The notes below the pieces were generated by a model. That model made no database searches, was not told the DNA's origin, and saw nothing but the letters and a program-made list of their open reading frames with translations. Made by a program: the position numbers and the translations under genes. A DNA stretch of 64,000 nucleotides from Litoditis marina (Eukaryota > Nematoda > Chromadorea > Rhabditida > Rhabditidae): positions 23,914,559 to 23,978,558 of the forward strand of contig OZ038435.1 in assembly GCA_964036275.1 (NCBI GenBank), read 5' to 3'. Below are positions 49,863 through 61,357 of this stretch, one piece after another (the stretch's first letter is position 1; every line of letters begins with the position of its first letter).

Positions 49863-50277
49863 TTGTGTTTCGGAAAGCGTGTAGATCGTATAGATTATAG
49901 CTGTAGACTTACAATCTTCCACTTCCAATACAAAATGATATTTTTTCCTGAGTTGAGTATCCTTTTCATCTCTCTAGCTTTTCTTTGTAATGTTCGCTTA
50001 TTTTCGTGTGTTTGACCGATTTCATGTAATTACATGTTGTAACGGGTTTCTTACGAATAAAAATCATTTCGACTTCTCCATCTAGTTTGAGGGTACGAAA
50101 TTCACGTTCCGATATGCTGAAATATCCCGACCCCTTAGGAGTACACCCCGGCGGGAAGAGTACCGTATGCCGGAACTAACGAAGGTTTCAATCTCACAGT
50201 CGCACATTCCTAATTTCGAAATCGGCCGGTCGAAGTCAAACTTTTTACATTCAAAGATAATAGAACATTTCGACAAT

Positions 50278-50417
50278 ATGTGCTCAGTGAAAGGTGCCAC
50301 TCAAAATCGTTCCGACCCTGATTCAAGACGATTTTGGTGTTGTTCTCAGAGGGTTGGGTCATCATCTGTTTCACGATTTTAATTTTGATTTTGAGTGGCA
50401 CCTTTCACTGAGCACAT
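50278..50417. mobile_element. Foldback family L, intact copy with 31-bp perfect ends
   Basis: 140 bp. The first and last 31 bases are exact inverses (ATGTGCTCAGTGAAAGGTGC continuing CACTCAAAATC). The interior includes a CGATTTT/AAAATCG fold. A TA flank is possible. Partial relatives lie at 31890-32010 and 62275-62330. Confidence 0.88.
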
Positions 50418-50875
50418 ATTTTTATAATAACATCCAAAAGTCTTAATGACAACAAATATTTTCGTTTTAAATAAATATAACAATGATAACAGAACAGTTC
50501 ATTATGACGTCATTTTCTGGCAAGAAGTGTACCAAAATAAATACCACCCGACGAGTCTCAAAATATATTTCCTAAAACAATTGACGTACTGAAAGGCACA
50601 ATTATGCTGTGAATCACAGAAGACGCGGAGAAAGGCAGGCAAGAGTGGAAAACACAATCGGATACAAAACAGAGGACCGAGTAGAAGTAGAAATATAATA
50701 TTAATTCAGATTAAATAGACTTGTTTCGGCATTTGGCATTGTATAACATGGTAAATTTTCGATAAGCAACTACATAACAACTCGAGTGAACACTCAAAAA
50801 TAAACTGCAAGACCGATAATTGGGTGAAATAGATGTACCCCATATATTCTTTGTTTACATCTGAGTTGTTATTGT

Positions 50876-53800
50876 TTACAAAGTCTCCCAGATGTCCTTG
50901 GAGAGGTCGGGACTGAGGTTGGGGGCGTTGCGGGGTTCTGGCATGGTGCCGAGGTCGCCCACGAACCGCTCCATGTCAGAGGGCTTGGCGCCGCAGGGGC
51001 GACGGAACTCGTTTCCCACCTCGTGAATCCATTTATTCGACACCTGAAACATTCAGGTTTGTTTGAATAGAATAGAATAGAATGTTCATTCGCGATTGAA
51101 CACGTGTCCTTCCACATTGGTTTGAGCGGCACTCAAATTACGAGAGAATAGAGGGGGGGGGGGAGAGGAATGGAAAACAAAAATAAGCTGTAGAGTATAG
51201 TTTACGTTGTTACGCTTGTAGTGAATGATCACGTAAAAAAATCATGCATCATTTAATAGCATATTTCCCTTTTGGTGCATTTTACACTAAGATCATCGAT
51301 CACTGAATACTTGACTACTACTCCAGAATGTTAGTCGGGGACAACAAATTGTTTTTGGTGTTGGTTTGGTGTTGGTTTGGCTTCCTCTGCACTATAAATC
51401 ATTTGCAATTTTGCATTCCGTTATCTTTCTCGATTGGTTTTTAAAATCTTTTCTATATCAAAAGATATCTTTTCAAATGTTGGTTTGATGATCGATCCTC
51501 TAGAATATGAACTTACCCATTTCAATCCGACGAGAACGGGGCATCCGGCGTGGCGAGTCATCGGGTTTCCGTCTCCCTGGCGGAACAGGTTGTACCAGAA
51601 CAACGCGTCGTTCTGGAACATTTATTTTCAGTAAAACTATGAGCTCATTTTGAGAAAAATATGTGTCTTCGTCGGAGAAAATGGTAATTTTGAACAATAA
51701 CGTGTTCAGTGTTCACGTACTAGTATTTATTACACGTGTTACCAACAACAATTACATTTCGCCCAAGAGACACACAGCCGTTAACGCAGAGCGGTCAAAA
51801 GTACCGATGCGGTCTCGCTACTAGCATTTCATCCACACGTTGCACTTTGTTACTTGTGTCATTGTGTTGGTGGTGAATATTCACTAGAGAGAGCACAAAC
51901 AAAAGAGCAAATGTTAGTCGCCCAGGATAAAACTGAAGCAAATGAGAGGTTTTGGTCTAATCTGTTGTTTCTGTAGTTTAATCATGACGGTTTTCCGTCA
52001 TAACTATCGAAGCAAGTCAAACTACAACTCTGATGATATGTCTTGTACCTTGGTGGGGGGAATGGTCGATTTGGCGTCAGTGAATACGGTAGCTCCTCCG
52101 AACTGAGGCTGAGACATCTGAAAATCGAATTGACAGTTAGAAGTTGTACATCGACTTAACCACACAGAAAACTCTCATGTAGTTTATCCCGAGTTTTGGT
52201 CAAACTTGAACCAGGCAGCTTAAAACTCTTTACTGTGAAACTTTCCAAGAGTGTGAAATACATCAAACTTTCGTACCAACTTGTAAACTTGAGACACTGC
52301 TCGATCTTATTTTGAAAGCATGTTCCTTTGCATTTAGAACTCTACCGATCGCTTTTCATTTTATTGGTTGTTTTGTGTCAAATAAGCTAATAAGTCAATA
52401 GAACTCACGTAAAGGAGTACGGTGGCTATTCTGTTTCCGGTTCCCAGTGACTCGAATGACTTTCCCTCCTCCTTCCGCGCGTGATCGAAATGGGGATCGT
52501 AGTGGCCTCCGATTCCGTAGTTTTGCACCTACAACCAAATTTGATTGTTTTGGAAGTACATTTATGAGCGAGTTTGTGTAAATGCACTGTCACACTCCAA
52601 ATTTCGAGTTATTTTCGATACGTCTGAAACACACGTCTGCAACGTTGTTTAGAAAATTGTAAGTCATTTGGAGTACTGTCATTTCCGAGACCAATGCCAA
52701 ACTATGTGAGAATCCGCATTTGCTCTGTGAATTAAGTATGTCCCTGATGTATGTAGAAGAGAAAGATCAAAATACAAAGAACGCGCCTGGAGCTCCTCGG
52801 CTGTTTCCATTTCTAGGTTGGTCATCATGTCGAGTCTGTTGTTGAATGTTTCAACAACCGGGTGCTCCCAGCCCTTCAACCAGGCGCTGCAAATGAATTA
52901 TTGAATAGAAATAAACCAACAAATAAAATGAGTAGATAATAAAGCGAGTAGAGTCAACGAACTAAGATACGGGTGTACTAGAAGTTGGTTGAATAGTCAC
53001 GTGAAGGTGGCATTCTAATGGGGCATTGTGCGCTTGGTCGTTACGCGTTTCCAATTTCTGTTTTGTTGAAAATGTTTCACGTGACTGTGCAATTGACTAA
53101 CAGTATACTTTAAAACTAGGACGGTGACTGAATATGTCACTTCATTTCGAAACATGTTGCCTAATCGAATAGCGTTTTTCATCGGAATAGTTGGATCAAA
53201 CCCCTTACCTCTTACTGATTCTGTATTGCGCGGTGACGAGCGTACCGGTAGCCGCATCGTGAACTGTAGCTCTGGCCAGCTGAAATCAGAGAAGTATATG
53301 AGTGACACCTTTAACTGAGGACGTGATTTCCTGATAGAAATATAGTTCAGAAACCCTCGAAGGTTGGCAGATAGGAAACACAATGCCGTTAGCAGCTAGC
53401 GGCAGACGCCGAGCGACAAGCAGCCGCGGCTCAATCAAAAACATGGTTCACTTTCCATAAGGTGCGGTTCAACAGAAAAAGGCAGAGCTAAGTTCATTCG
53501 AATCTTCGGTAGTAAGATACCATAAGTGGGAATCACTCTGGTGATCATACTGAGCACAGGCTCAGAGTTTACTTGAAATATTTTCACAAGAATTAACTAA
53601 CGTTGGGTCATCTACTGACGAGGAGAGCCCAATTGGCATATGGATTGTTAAACGTTCGAAATGCCTAGATGACTAAGGTTTGTAATAGACAAACTATTTG
53701 GGTTTGCACAGGCAAACTCTTTACTTTATTAAAGGGGGACAGAAAGGAAAGTTAAAATGGAAGAACTTATCAAGAGAAACCTATAATTATACCTTTTCAT

Positions 53801-56800
53801 TCAAACAAACCAACCTAACTTGCATACGGTTGACACGTGTTTGCCTGTTTTGGCGCGCGCAACGTTATATTCAGGTACCCCGGGGTACCTAAACTAGCTT
53901 TCCTTATCTGCCCCCCTTTAATATAGGTACTCGACTGTATTTGGACTATTTGACTTAAAGAAGGACGATTATGTGGACCAATCCCGTGTCAACGGTCCTT
54001 CAAACTGCAATTGAAAAATGTTTTGCAGTTTAAAGACTCAGCAGTCGCATGTCCCAGGTACATGAACGGGATGTCCCATGTCCCGGTACTGTCCCGGGAC
54101 GGTACCAAGAATTACGGTAGAAATGGAGCAGAATTGCATAAATGATGACAAAAATTCTTCTCGATCGTGACTTTTTTACGCAAATATGCTCCATTTCTAC
54201 CGTAATTTTTGGTACCGTCCCGGGACAGTACCGGAACATGGGACGTCCCGTTCTTGTACCTGGGACATGCAGTCGTTTGAGGAAATGAATGCGTTGCGAT
54301 TGGACCACATAATCGTCCTACTTTAATCACATAAACTAGGCAATCAACTGACCCTGGGGGTAGCCAGCTCCTGAATGGTTTCAATCTCTTCGTCACTGAT
54401 GATTTCCTTGAAAAGAACGGCCAGCGGGTTGAAACGCTTGATTTCTACCTGAAACACGATAATATATAGTCTTTTCCATTCCTACTGAGACTTCCACAGT
54501 AGGATTTCGAAACTTCCAAGTCGTTTTGCTCACTTACTTTTGATCAGAGAAGTTCAGGATTTTCGTACCTCCTTCTCGTTCTCAGGTAGAGTAAGTATAC
54601 TAAAGCTTTTTTCATGAACTTCATTTTCAGCTTCACAACAGCGTTCGGAAAGTTTGTAAGGTTACTGTAGGAGTCTCAGTAGGAATGGTGTGAACTATAC
54701 TAGAAGTCAGTTGAATATTCACGTGGAGCTAGTATTCTAATGAGGGATCGTGCACTTTGTCATTGCACATTTCTAAGTTTTGTTGTGTTTCATGTTTCAC
54801 GGGACTGTGCAATTGACTAATAGTATAAAACAACTGACATTTAATAATAAGGAGGGTTGTATTCTAGACTTGTTCAATGTGTATCAGTGCATTATCAAAC
54901 TGTTAGAGCATTATTTCTGCTTCAACGTAAAAAAAGAGTAGTAGAGGCCTGTACTAATGGGCAATCCATTTCAACTTTCAACGATTGGTCTGAACACAAT
55001 ATTACATTATTCATTCTCGATGAAAGAGCTAAGACAAAGGTAAAACCACAAATCTAAAAAGTACCTTTGAAGTTTTATATGGTGGTATACATACCTTGAT
55101 AGGTGCATAGACGAGGAATGGCCGGTCTCTCTTGTAGTAACAGTACAGCTTTGATGTTTCCTTCTCACTCTGCAGATTTATAAGCGATTAGAAACAATTC
55201 TGGGTGGACGAAGTAGAAAAAATTATGCTTAACGTGTTTTGCGATGTGTGGTTTGATTTTTATGAGTTCCAGACAAAAAACAGACATTGTCATGTGCCAT
55301 CCTTTTCCATTGGTGCACTCATAAAAGTTTTTTTTGTCATTATCGCCACTCGTAAACAATCTTTTAGATCGAAATAAAGTCTTTTAGATCAACTTCTTCT
55401 TGCTTGTTCAGATATAATCGTGGCTCTCTCCAAAACAATCCTCTACGGTGAATGGTGTATTATCGCGCTGTGTTTGTAGTTTGATCACGTTGCTATTCGG
55501 TCGATAATCGTAATAAATGACGTGTTTGAGATCTTGAACCACATTATAGTGAGTGCAAAATATATAAATTTTTGTCTTTCGCCGGAATCGAACCTGCGAG
55601 CAAAATATTTGTAGCAGGGCGCTAACCACTGCGCTATTAGTACACAAAACGGGTAAGCTTTGGAATCGAAGACATGTGTGCGTACACAGCGGAAAGTGAG
55701 ATATACAGTACCCTCCCGCCTTTCCATTGACGACGACTATAAAGACGCAGTTATTTCCAAATGGATGAGTTACGTACCACTGGGACCTCTCCCCTGCATA
55801 GAGCCTCGTACATGGTACGTTCCTTGTTACCCAGCACACTTTCCGGTCGAGTATTACGAATGGGACCGATGGATCTGGAGTAGTCAGGTGGTACACAACA
55901 GCAGCGAACTAGTATAGAATAGAATAGAATTTGGTTCGCAATTAAACACGTGACTTTCCACGTAGTATGTGGCACTCCAAGAACTATATTAAAAACGATG
56001 ACATAAGTTATAGTTTACAGTAGATTCGGTGTGGAATTTCGCCGTATGCCTAGAAAACACTCCCTCAATTTTCATGTTTGGAGTACCATTTAGTAGAGAC
56101 ATAGCAAAAATTTAACTCGTGATAATGTCGAGACTGGCAAATGGAAATTGAAATATAAATTCAAAATAAAAAACTGGAAAATTCTCGACTCACTTTCTCA
56201 TGTCGCTCTTTCTGATGCCGTCCTCAGCCATCAGATCCTCGTACCATTTCACGTTGCCCTTGGCACGCGAGTGGGCGGGGTCTAAATTAACTTTGTTCTC
56301 ATATGGGCTCCTATATTACGCTTTTGAAGTTTCAAAGGGTCTTTTCTGAAATAAAAACCAAAAAAAATTTAAATATCTCCAATAAAATTATGTCATTGGA
56401 ATACCGGAACGTAGACGAAAATCCAATTGTTCAGTCTCAGCCACTCACTCAGTTTGTAAAGTTGTTCAGTGTACATGAGAGCATGCTTCAGATTCCCCTG
56501 TTTGTAGAGGGCAAAGGCGAGATATTCCAGTACCTGAAACAAGGTTCATTTCAGTGACGGCTCAATTCTAAAACTAACCGCATAGGAACTTCTAGCCTAC
56601 AGTTAAGACACTGGTAGAACAGTAGTAATCGTTTAACTGTGGTGATGCGGTGGTAAACGTCTCGCGATTCAGTGGTAAACTTCTGGTAACGCTGATTCAC
56701 GATTACTACCACTAATCCGGTGATGTATCTCAAGTAACCTCGGATCTGAACTAGATATCTAATACCACACGAGATACCTATACTAGATACGTATGTCTGC

Positions 56801-59800
56801 GAGAGTGCTTGACGGGCTTCTGGCTGTTTTCTGTTTAATTACCCAAGTTTGAGGTACTTTTCACCTCTAATGCGAGCTCAGTATTCAGTATATTGTAACT
56901 ACAGCTTTACTGGCGTTTTACTGCAGTAGCGACACCATACTACTACCGTTTTACGGCTAGTGATACTGCAGTAACACTACCAGTAAAACGGTGGTAGTAC
57001 GGTGTCGCTACTGTAGTAAAAAGCCGGTTCTATCTTTACAGTGCGGGTTTTTAGGTAACTCAACTGTTGGATCACCTAAAAAGGTCAGATATAGAATTCA
57101 CCTTCAGTGAGTTCTCTGTTTACTCTGAAAAGCGAAAAGATTTTGTCGTGACGAAAGCTTGAAAAATAGTCATATTCAGAGGTAGCTTGCTGTCACGATG
57201 TATTCTGTATTCATATTTCAGCGTCAACCTCTTGTGCAACTGGGACAATTCTGTGATGTTTGATCCATTCGGGAAAATCTGACAGAGCGAAAACACCGTC
57301 ATTGTTTAAAGAAGGACGATTATGTGGTCCAATCGTAATGGCTCAGTCCTTTAAACTGCAATACATTTTTCAATTGCAGTTTAAGGACCGTTGACACGGG
57401 ATTGGTCCACATGATCGTCCATCTTTAAGAGTAGAAAACCTGGCTATTCGAAATATACGTGAGAGGCCTATTTTTTGTTATTTTTTGAAGGGAGTGACAT
57501 TCTCTTAGTGTTATTGTAAACTACTTTGTTTGAGGCAAGTGGGAACTCTGACAAATACTTAAGATGAGCACGTTTTGTATGTACAACATGAATTCCCATA
57601 TATTTTGCCATAATTTGGTTATACCCCCTTTATCGATAATGTCCGAGTTTCACCCACATCCTCCTTATTAGCGGTGGGGTTCTCCTCTGCTTCTATCTGC
57701 TTCATGGCCTCTTCCATCCATTGAATTGTGTGGTAATAATCCTGGTCGTTGTAGGCAGCCCGGGCTATTTCGAAACAGTCCAACGCTGAAATGTTCTATA
57801 CAATATTAATAAGTTTATCAAAAGTTTGTATGAGATTGTAAACGGAACACGTATCAATTGATGTTGGAAACTATTCAATCATTAGTTTTGAATCAATAGA
57901 ATATGAAAACAAAGATGTTAGTTGAGTTGAGTTAAGTTAAGTTAAGTTAAAGTTGAAGTTTGAAAAAAAAACTTATTTTATTATATCTAGACAAGGTTGG
58001 TAGTGTGAATACTATTTGTTTTTTTATTAAGTGGCATGCCTTAGGCGGTTAGGTTAAACACACTCTATATCATACGTCCATTGTCTAGCCTTGCATTTTT
58101 TCTCTCCTTTTATAACGGTTCGAAAGTTTCTTGCGAATAGCGTTAGACTATCCCAATTACTCCTTTACAAAACGCTGTTTCATCAAAACAACTTGATAAC
58201 AAAACTCACAATCGAACGTGTAATTGCCCTGGTTTCCGTAAATTCGTCCCTTGGCCAATTCAGTGGGGTCCAATCGATACGTATCTTGGAGACGGAGGAT
58301 ACCGACAGCAGCTCCAGTAAGATCCTCCTGGAATCAACATAGCTGTTCAAAGTATTCAAAGTTACTTTCAGTTATACTGCCTCGTTTAGAGAAGAGAAGT
58401 ATGAAGAGGGTAGTAGTAAGAGAGCGAGAGAAACAGAGAGGAAGAGAGATAACAATATAGAGAAAAAAAATCAGATAAATAGGTAAATATAAAGCTAGAA
58501 AGAAAGGAAGAAAAGAAGGGCGAAATACACAGGGACGAAAATGGAGCAACGAAAGCTCAGGTGAACAACTGACCTCGGTGGGGTACCGTACTCCATAGTT
58601 GGCGTCTCCAATTCTATCGATGAAAGACTGTGCCTTGTTGGAATTCATCTGTGCTTCAATGCCCTTCCAGTCGAAAATCTGAAAAAAATTCTGATATCAT
58701 CATCCATAAGGATTCTGTTGCTATTCATTGTTGAAAACTCAGCTTAATTCTTAACAAATGAACCAAATTCATAGTGTTGTGTCCATAGGTGCGATCATGT
58801 ACAATGAACATGATCGCACCTATAGTTGTTCATGCACACGTCGGACCTGTGTGAAGCATTCTGCATCATGTCTGGGCCGGTTTCTCCAGTTTTTGGCGAG
58901 CGCTTGGGTTTCAGCTTTTTTTCGTGTCGTATTTTGATCAATGCTTATGTTTGGAACGTACAAACTTTTCCAACTGGCGGTTCGGGGTTGTTGGACCGCC
59001 ATTTCGAAGATTCAAAGAAAGCTGTGAATATGGTTTTGAGTCGCTGAGATCAAGCTTCACAATCTACTGTGATATTCACAGTCTATTGTGTGTTCGCCGA
59101 TAGAGTCGTAATTGTTGTTACCTTCTTCTTGATCATGAGAAAGGCGTTGATGGGGTTCATGATATCCTTGGCGCCAGTGTTGATCTGCTCGTCGTTGGTC
59201 TTCTGGTATTTGGCGGACAGCCTGCGAAACATGGTAACATACTATCTCGGATATTTCACTGTTTCTGCCTCTGAACAGTTACTAATATGCTAGTGTAGGG
59301 GTCGCTCTAGGAATAACAGGTCAAACCGGTATTTACGATCTCCTAAACAGTTATTCATATTGTACCCAGCTGGTTTTCGTCGATTGTCTGATAATAAGCA
59401 CCCGCAACTTTGTTAGTTACAAAGATGTTGAGAATGTGTTCATAGTCCTGTACAAACGTTCTTCTCTCGAAAATAACTGCTATTACAGCGGTTCCAGTAT
59501 GATTAGAAAACAGTTTGAGTGAAGTCTGTCTCTGTTAACTTCCAGTGAAACGAAAGAACGGTTCGAAGTTAGCGTGCTGTAAGTGATCACGATGATGTGG
59601 AATTGAGTATATTAAAAATAAACTGGACAACTGTCTCACTCTTTCAATTTCTCCAGTCTCTCCTGTTCTTCTTTGATATATTTGTTGAGGATGGTCGGAA
59701 TAGCCTTTTCACTGTCCAACAGACTCTGCATGTCTGCTACTGACGTGAAAAGATCAGCTGTGGCATAGACGCAGAGAAGCGCCAGAAGGCACAGCAGCCG

Positions 59801-59803
59801 CAT
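50876..59803 (-). CDS. phy-1: Collagen prolyl 4-hydroxylase alpha subunit (PHY-1/DPY-18 type)
   Basis: Hydroxylates Xaa-Pro-Gly prolines of procollagen in the ER, using Fe2+, 2-oxoglutarate, O2 and ascorbate; in nematodes needed for cuticle collagen. Sixteen exons, 559 aa: 59803-59640, 59221-59122, 58678-58574, 58327-58210, 57785-57658, 56533-56449, 56281-56194, 55874-55778, 55169-55095, 54448-54353, 53279-53209, 52886-52787, 52528-52409, 52117-52049, 51612-51517, 51043-50876. Signal peptide MRLLCLLALLCVYATA, then the P4H N-domain (DLFTSVADMQSLLDSEKAIP). The peptide-binding helical region is about residues 165-235. Fe ligands H422, D424 (DPHFDHA) and H493 (TRHAGCPVLVG), with K503 for 2-oxoglutarate, all in family-expected spacing. 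The 559-aa length and the C-terminal extension after RRPCG fit PHY-1 better than the shorter PHY-2; this paralog choice is inference. Intron 12 appears to use a GC donor. TTCCTTCAG precedes the ATG by 9 bases. Confidence 0.94.
51062..51136 (-). mobile_element. Repeat family M, copy 2 (phy-1 intron 15)
   Basis: Minus-strand module: GAGTGCCGCTCAAACC, then AATGTGGAAGGACACGTGTT and CAATCGCGAATGAACATTCT with a (TATTC)n tail. Confidence 0.75.
52975..53109 (+). mobile_element. MITE family J, copy 5 (phy-1 intron 11)
   Basis: GTACTAGAAGTTGGTTGAAT, AGTCACGTGAAGG; right end GTTTCACGTGACTGTGCAAT then TGACTAACAGTATA. Confidence 0.85.
53959..54322 (-). mobile_element. TTAA-flanked MITE family A, copy interrupted by another element (phy-1 intron 10)
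   Basis: Left AGAAGGACGATTATGTGGAC after TTAA (53955-53958), and right ACCACATAATCGTCCTACT before TTAA (54323-54326). The sequence matches the intact copy at 57310-57424 in reverse, but is broken near 54040 by the 220-bp element at 54049-54268. Confidence 0.88.
54049..54268. mobile_element. hAT-like palindromic element nested in family A
   Basis: 220 bp. Ends ATGTCCCAGGTAC and GTACCTGGGACAT are exact inverses. The mirror continues imperfectly through GGTACTGTCCCGGGACGGTA and GGAGCA...TGCTCC. GCAGTCGC (54041-54048) and GCAGTCGT (54269-54276) flank it, a 7-8 bp target duplication. Confidence 0.88.
54464..54699. mobile_element. MITE family H, copy 3 (phy-1 intron 9)
   Basis: TATAGTCTTTTCCATTCCTA plus CTGAGACTTCCACAGTAGGA on the left; GTAGGAGTCTCAGTAGGAAT and GTGTGAACTATA on the right. 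Its right TATA is shared with the J copy that follows. Confidence 0.85.
54697..54825 (+). mobile_element. MITE family J, copy 6 (phy-1 intron 9)
   Basis: TATACTAGAAGTCAGTTGAA; core GGGATCGTGCACTTTGTCAT; right end GTGCAATTGACTAATAGTAT. It abuts family H copy 3. Confidence 0.85.
55545..55741 (-). mobile_element. tRNA-like-cassette repeat family K, copy 5 (phy-1 intron 8)
   Basis: On the minus strand it reads TAGCGCAGTGGTTAGCGCCC, then GCAGGTTCGATTCCGGCGAA. Outer ends are TATAGTGAGTGC and CGACGACTATA. Confidence 0.87.
55913..55981 (-). mobile_element. Repeat family M, copy 3 (phy-1 intron 7)
   Basis: Minus strand: GGAGTGCCACATACTACGTG, GAAAGTCACGTGTTTAATTG, then a (TATTC)n tail that ends 38 bp before the exon 8 acceptor at 55875. 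Confidence 0.75.
56916..57021. repeat. Foldback in phy-1 intron 5
   Basis: The left arm TTTTACTGCAGTAGCGACAC (continuing CATACTACTACCGTTTTA) is nearly the inverse of the right arm at 56983-57021. Related GGTGGTAA and CAGTAGTAAT words extend left to about 56600. Confidence 0.75.
57310..57424. mobile_element. TTAA-flanked MITE family A, intact copy (phy-1 intron 5)
   Basis: 115 bp. TTAA lies at 57306-57309 and 57425-57428. Ends AGAAGGACGATTATGTGGTC and ACCACATGATCGTCCATCT (near 57406-57424) are imperfect inverses. The centre CTGCAATACATTTTTCAATTGCAG folds back. TTAA flanks suggest piggyBac-type mobilisation. Confidence 0.85.
58785..58823. repeat. Perfect short hairpin in phy-1 intron 2
   Basis: 15-base arms ATAGGTGCGATCATG and CATGATCGCACCTAT around a 9-base loop. 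Confidence 0.8.
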
Positions 59804-60046
59804 GGTCAAACTGAAGGAAAAACAGGTCATTATATTTTTTTTGTGAAAAACTGTTGCAAGCTTAATATCACAGTGAAGAAAATGCAGCTTCAAAAAACAT
59901 AGAAAACTTTTTTGATATTACAGATTGCAAACGCGTAAACACTTTGAGAAACGTACAGATAGAATTCAATCATGGAGAGGTGAACTGCATCAACATATGG
60001 AACATGAGACTATCAAACATCACTTAACACCGATCGGGAATATGTA

Positions 60047-60291
60047 CAATTGCCCCCCACCCAACAATCACTCCCCTCGTGGTACTATTACCCCCCACCT
60101 AATTGAAATCCTAGAAAAATCGCGCGAAGGTTTGGTATTTGGTAAATGGGTGGGGGGACAATGTACGTCTTCGTCAAATGAACAATCACCCCCCCCCCCA
60201 CAATACAAAATGGGGGGTGATAGTACATACTCGGAACTTATGAACAATCACCCCCCACTCAACCGAAGCCTGCAGTAAATAAGCATGGTGT
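60047..60291 (-). mobile_element. G-run element family E, copy 2
   Basis: Inverse of 39536-39785: CACCCAACAATCAC, GTGGTACTATTACCCCCCAC, AAATGGGGGGTGATAGTAC, and the end CTGCAGTAAATAAGCATGGT. A further GCCCCCCAAAGGTGGGGGGC palindrome follows at 60298. Confidence 0.9.
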
Positions 60292-61253
60292 ATAATCGCC
60301 CCCCAAAGGTGGGGGGCGATTGTAGTACGGGCCCTTTTCAACCCTTTTCGACCAGGGTGGCGGGCAATTGTAAACTACTCTCCACCGATCAACTCAGTTG
60401 ATTTCAATTTGACAACACAGTGAAGTAAGAACACAACATTTGAAAAGACACGGTTCACGTAAGCGTTCCACATACTAATGGTGATTAGATTTTAGCGAAA
60501 GCAAAATTAGACATCTCAAAGTAGTCAAGTAAATCGGTAAAAAGCCCTGCGAACGTGCACTTCGCCATCGAACGAATACGAATTCCGATTTGTTTCTCAA
60601 ACATTACAATCGCTAGTGGTGTTACGTTACCGGACTACAAGTTATTATGTGTTTTCCAGGTTTTACTTCAGAATGTATATGAGTGGAAGTGGTGTTTTTC
60701 GTTCCTTTCGGGACAGTATGACTGCAGGCGGTTTAATTATGAAAATGTTAGCGAAAAAGTTAGATGTTCGCTCAGATGTTCGCATTTGATTGTGATTCCT
60801 TATTACAAGTAGTGTTCGAACATATGGCACAGAAAGTTGAAAGGTTTACTGTAGGGATCTCAGTGGGAATGGGGTTGACTATAGAAGGCGGAAGATTCTA
60901 GAAGCGAACCAACTGACCAGTTTGGCGCTGCTTTTCAATGCGAGTGTTTCGTAAGAATATAGAAAACACTCCCCAACAGGTTTCTCCTTTCTCTCACACT
61001 CTCTTCGCTTCACGTACTGTCTAACGCGAGATAGATAATGTTATACTGAATCAACACTCGAATAAACAGCCGGAAAACGAGTGTAAACAGTTTTGGGTGA
61101 ACATCAACAATCAATCAGAGTTTAGTTTTGAGTATTTTCCCAATTCGGGTCAGGTCAAGCGAGGTCAGGTATCTCAGCTTTCTCTATCGGACTGAACGAA
61201 CTTCACTCCTCGAACACTATTTACGTGTTAGATTTCGTTTTTTTGCTCTCACT

Positions 61254-61357
<104 letters not shown>

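Larger units (their letters stand above)
48719..50875. other. Intergenic region between GPCR and phy-1 3' ends
   Basis: Both genes end here (convergent). It contains a terminal-inverted-repeat element directly after the GPCR stop, a family H MITE, a CT tract and a 31-bp-arm foldback. No coding exon seen. Confidence 0.6.

Noticed and set aside
59925..60278. 117-codon open frame
   Set aside because: Lies across family E repeat copy 2; its sequence follows the G/C-run repeat.
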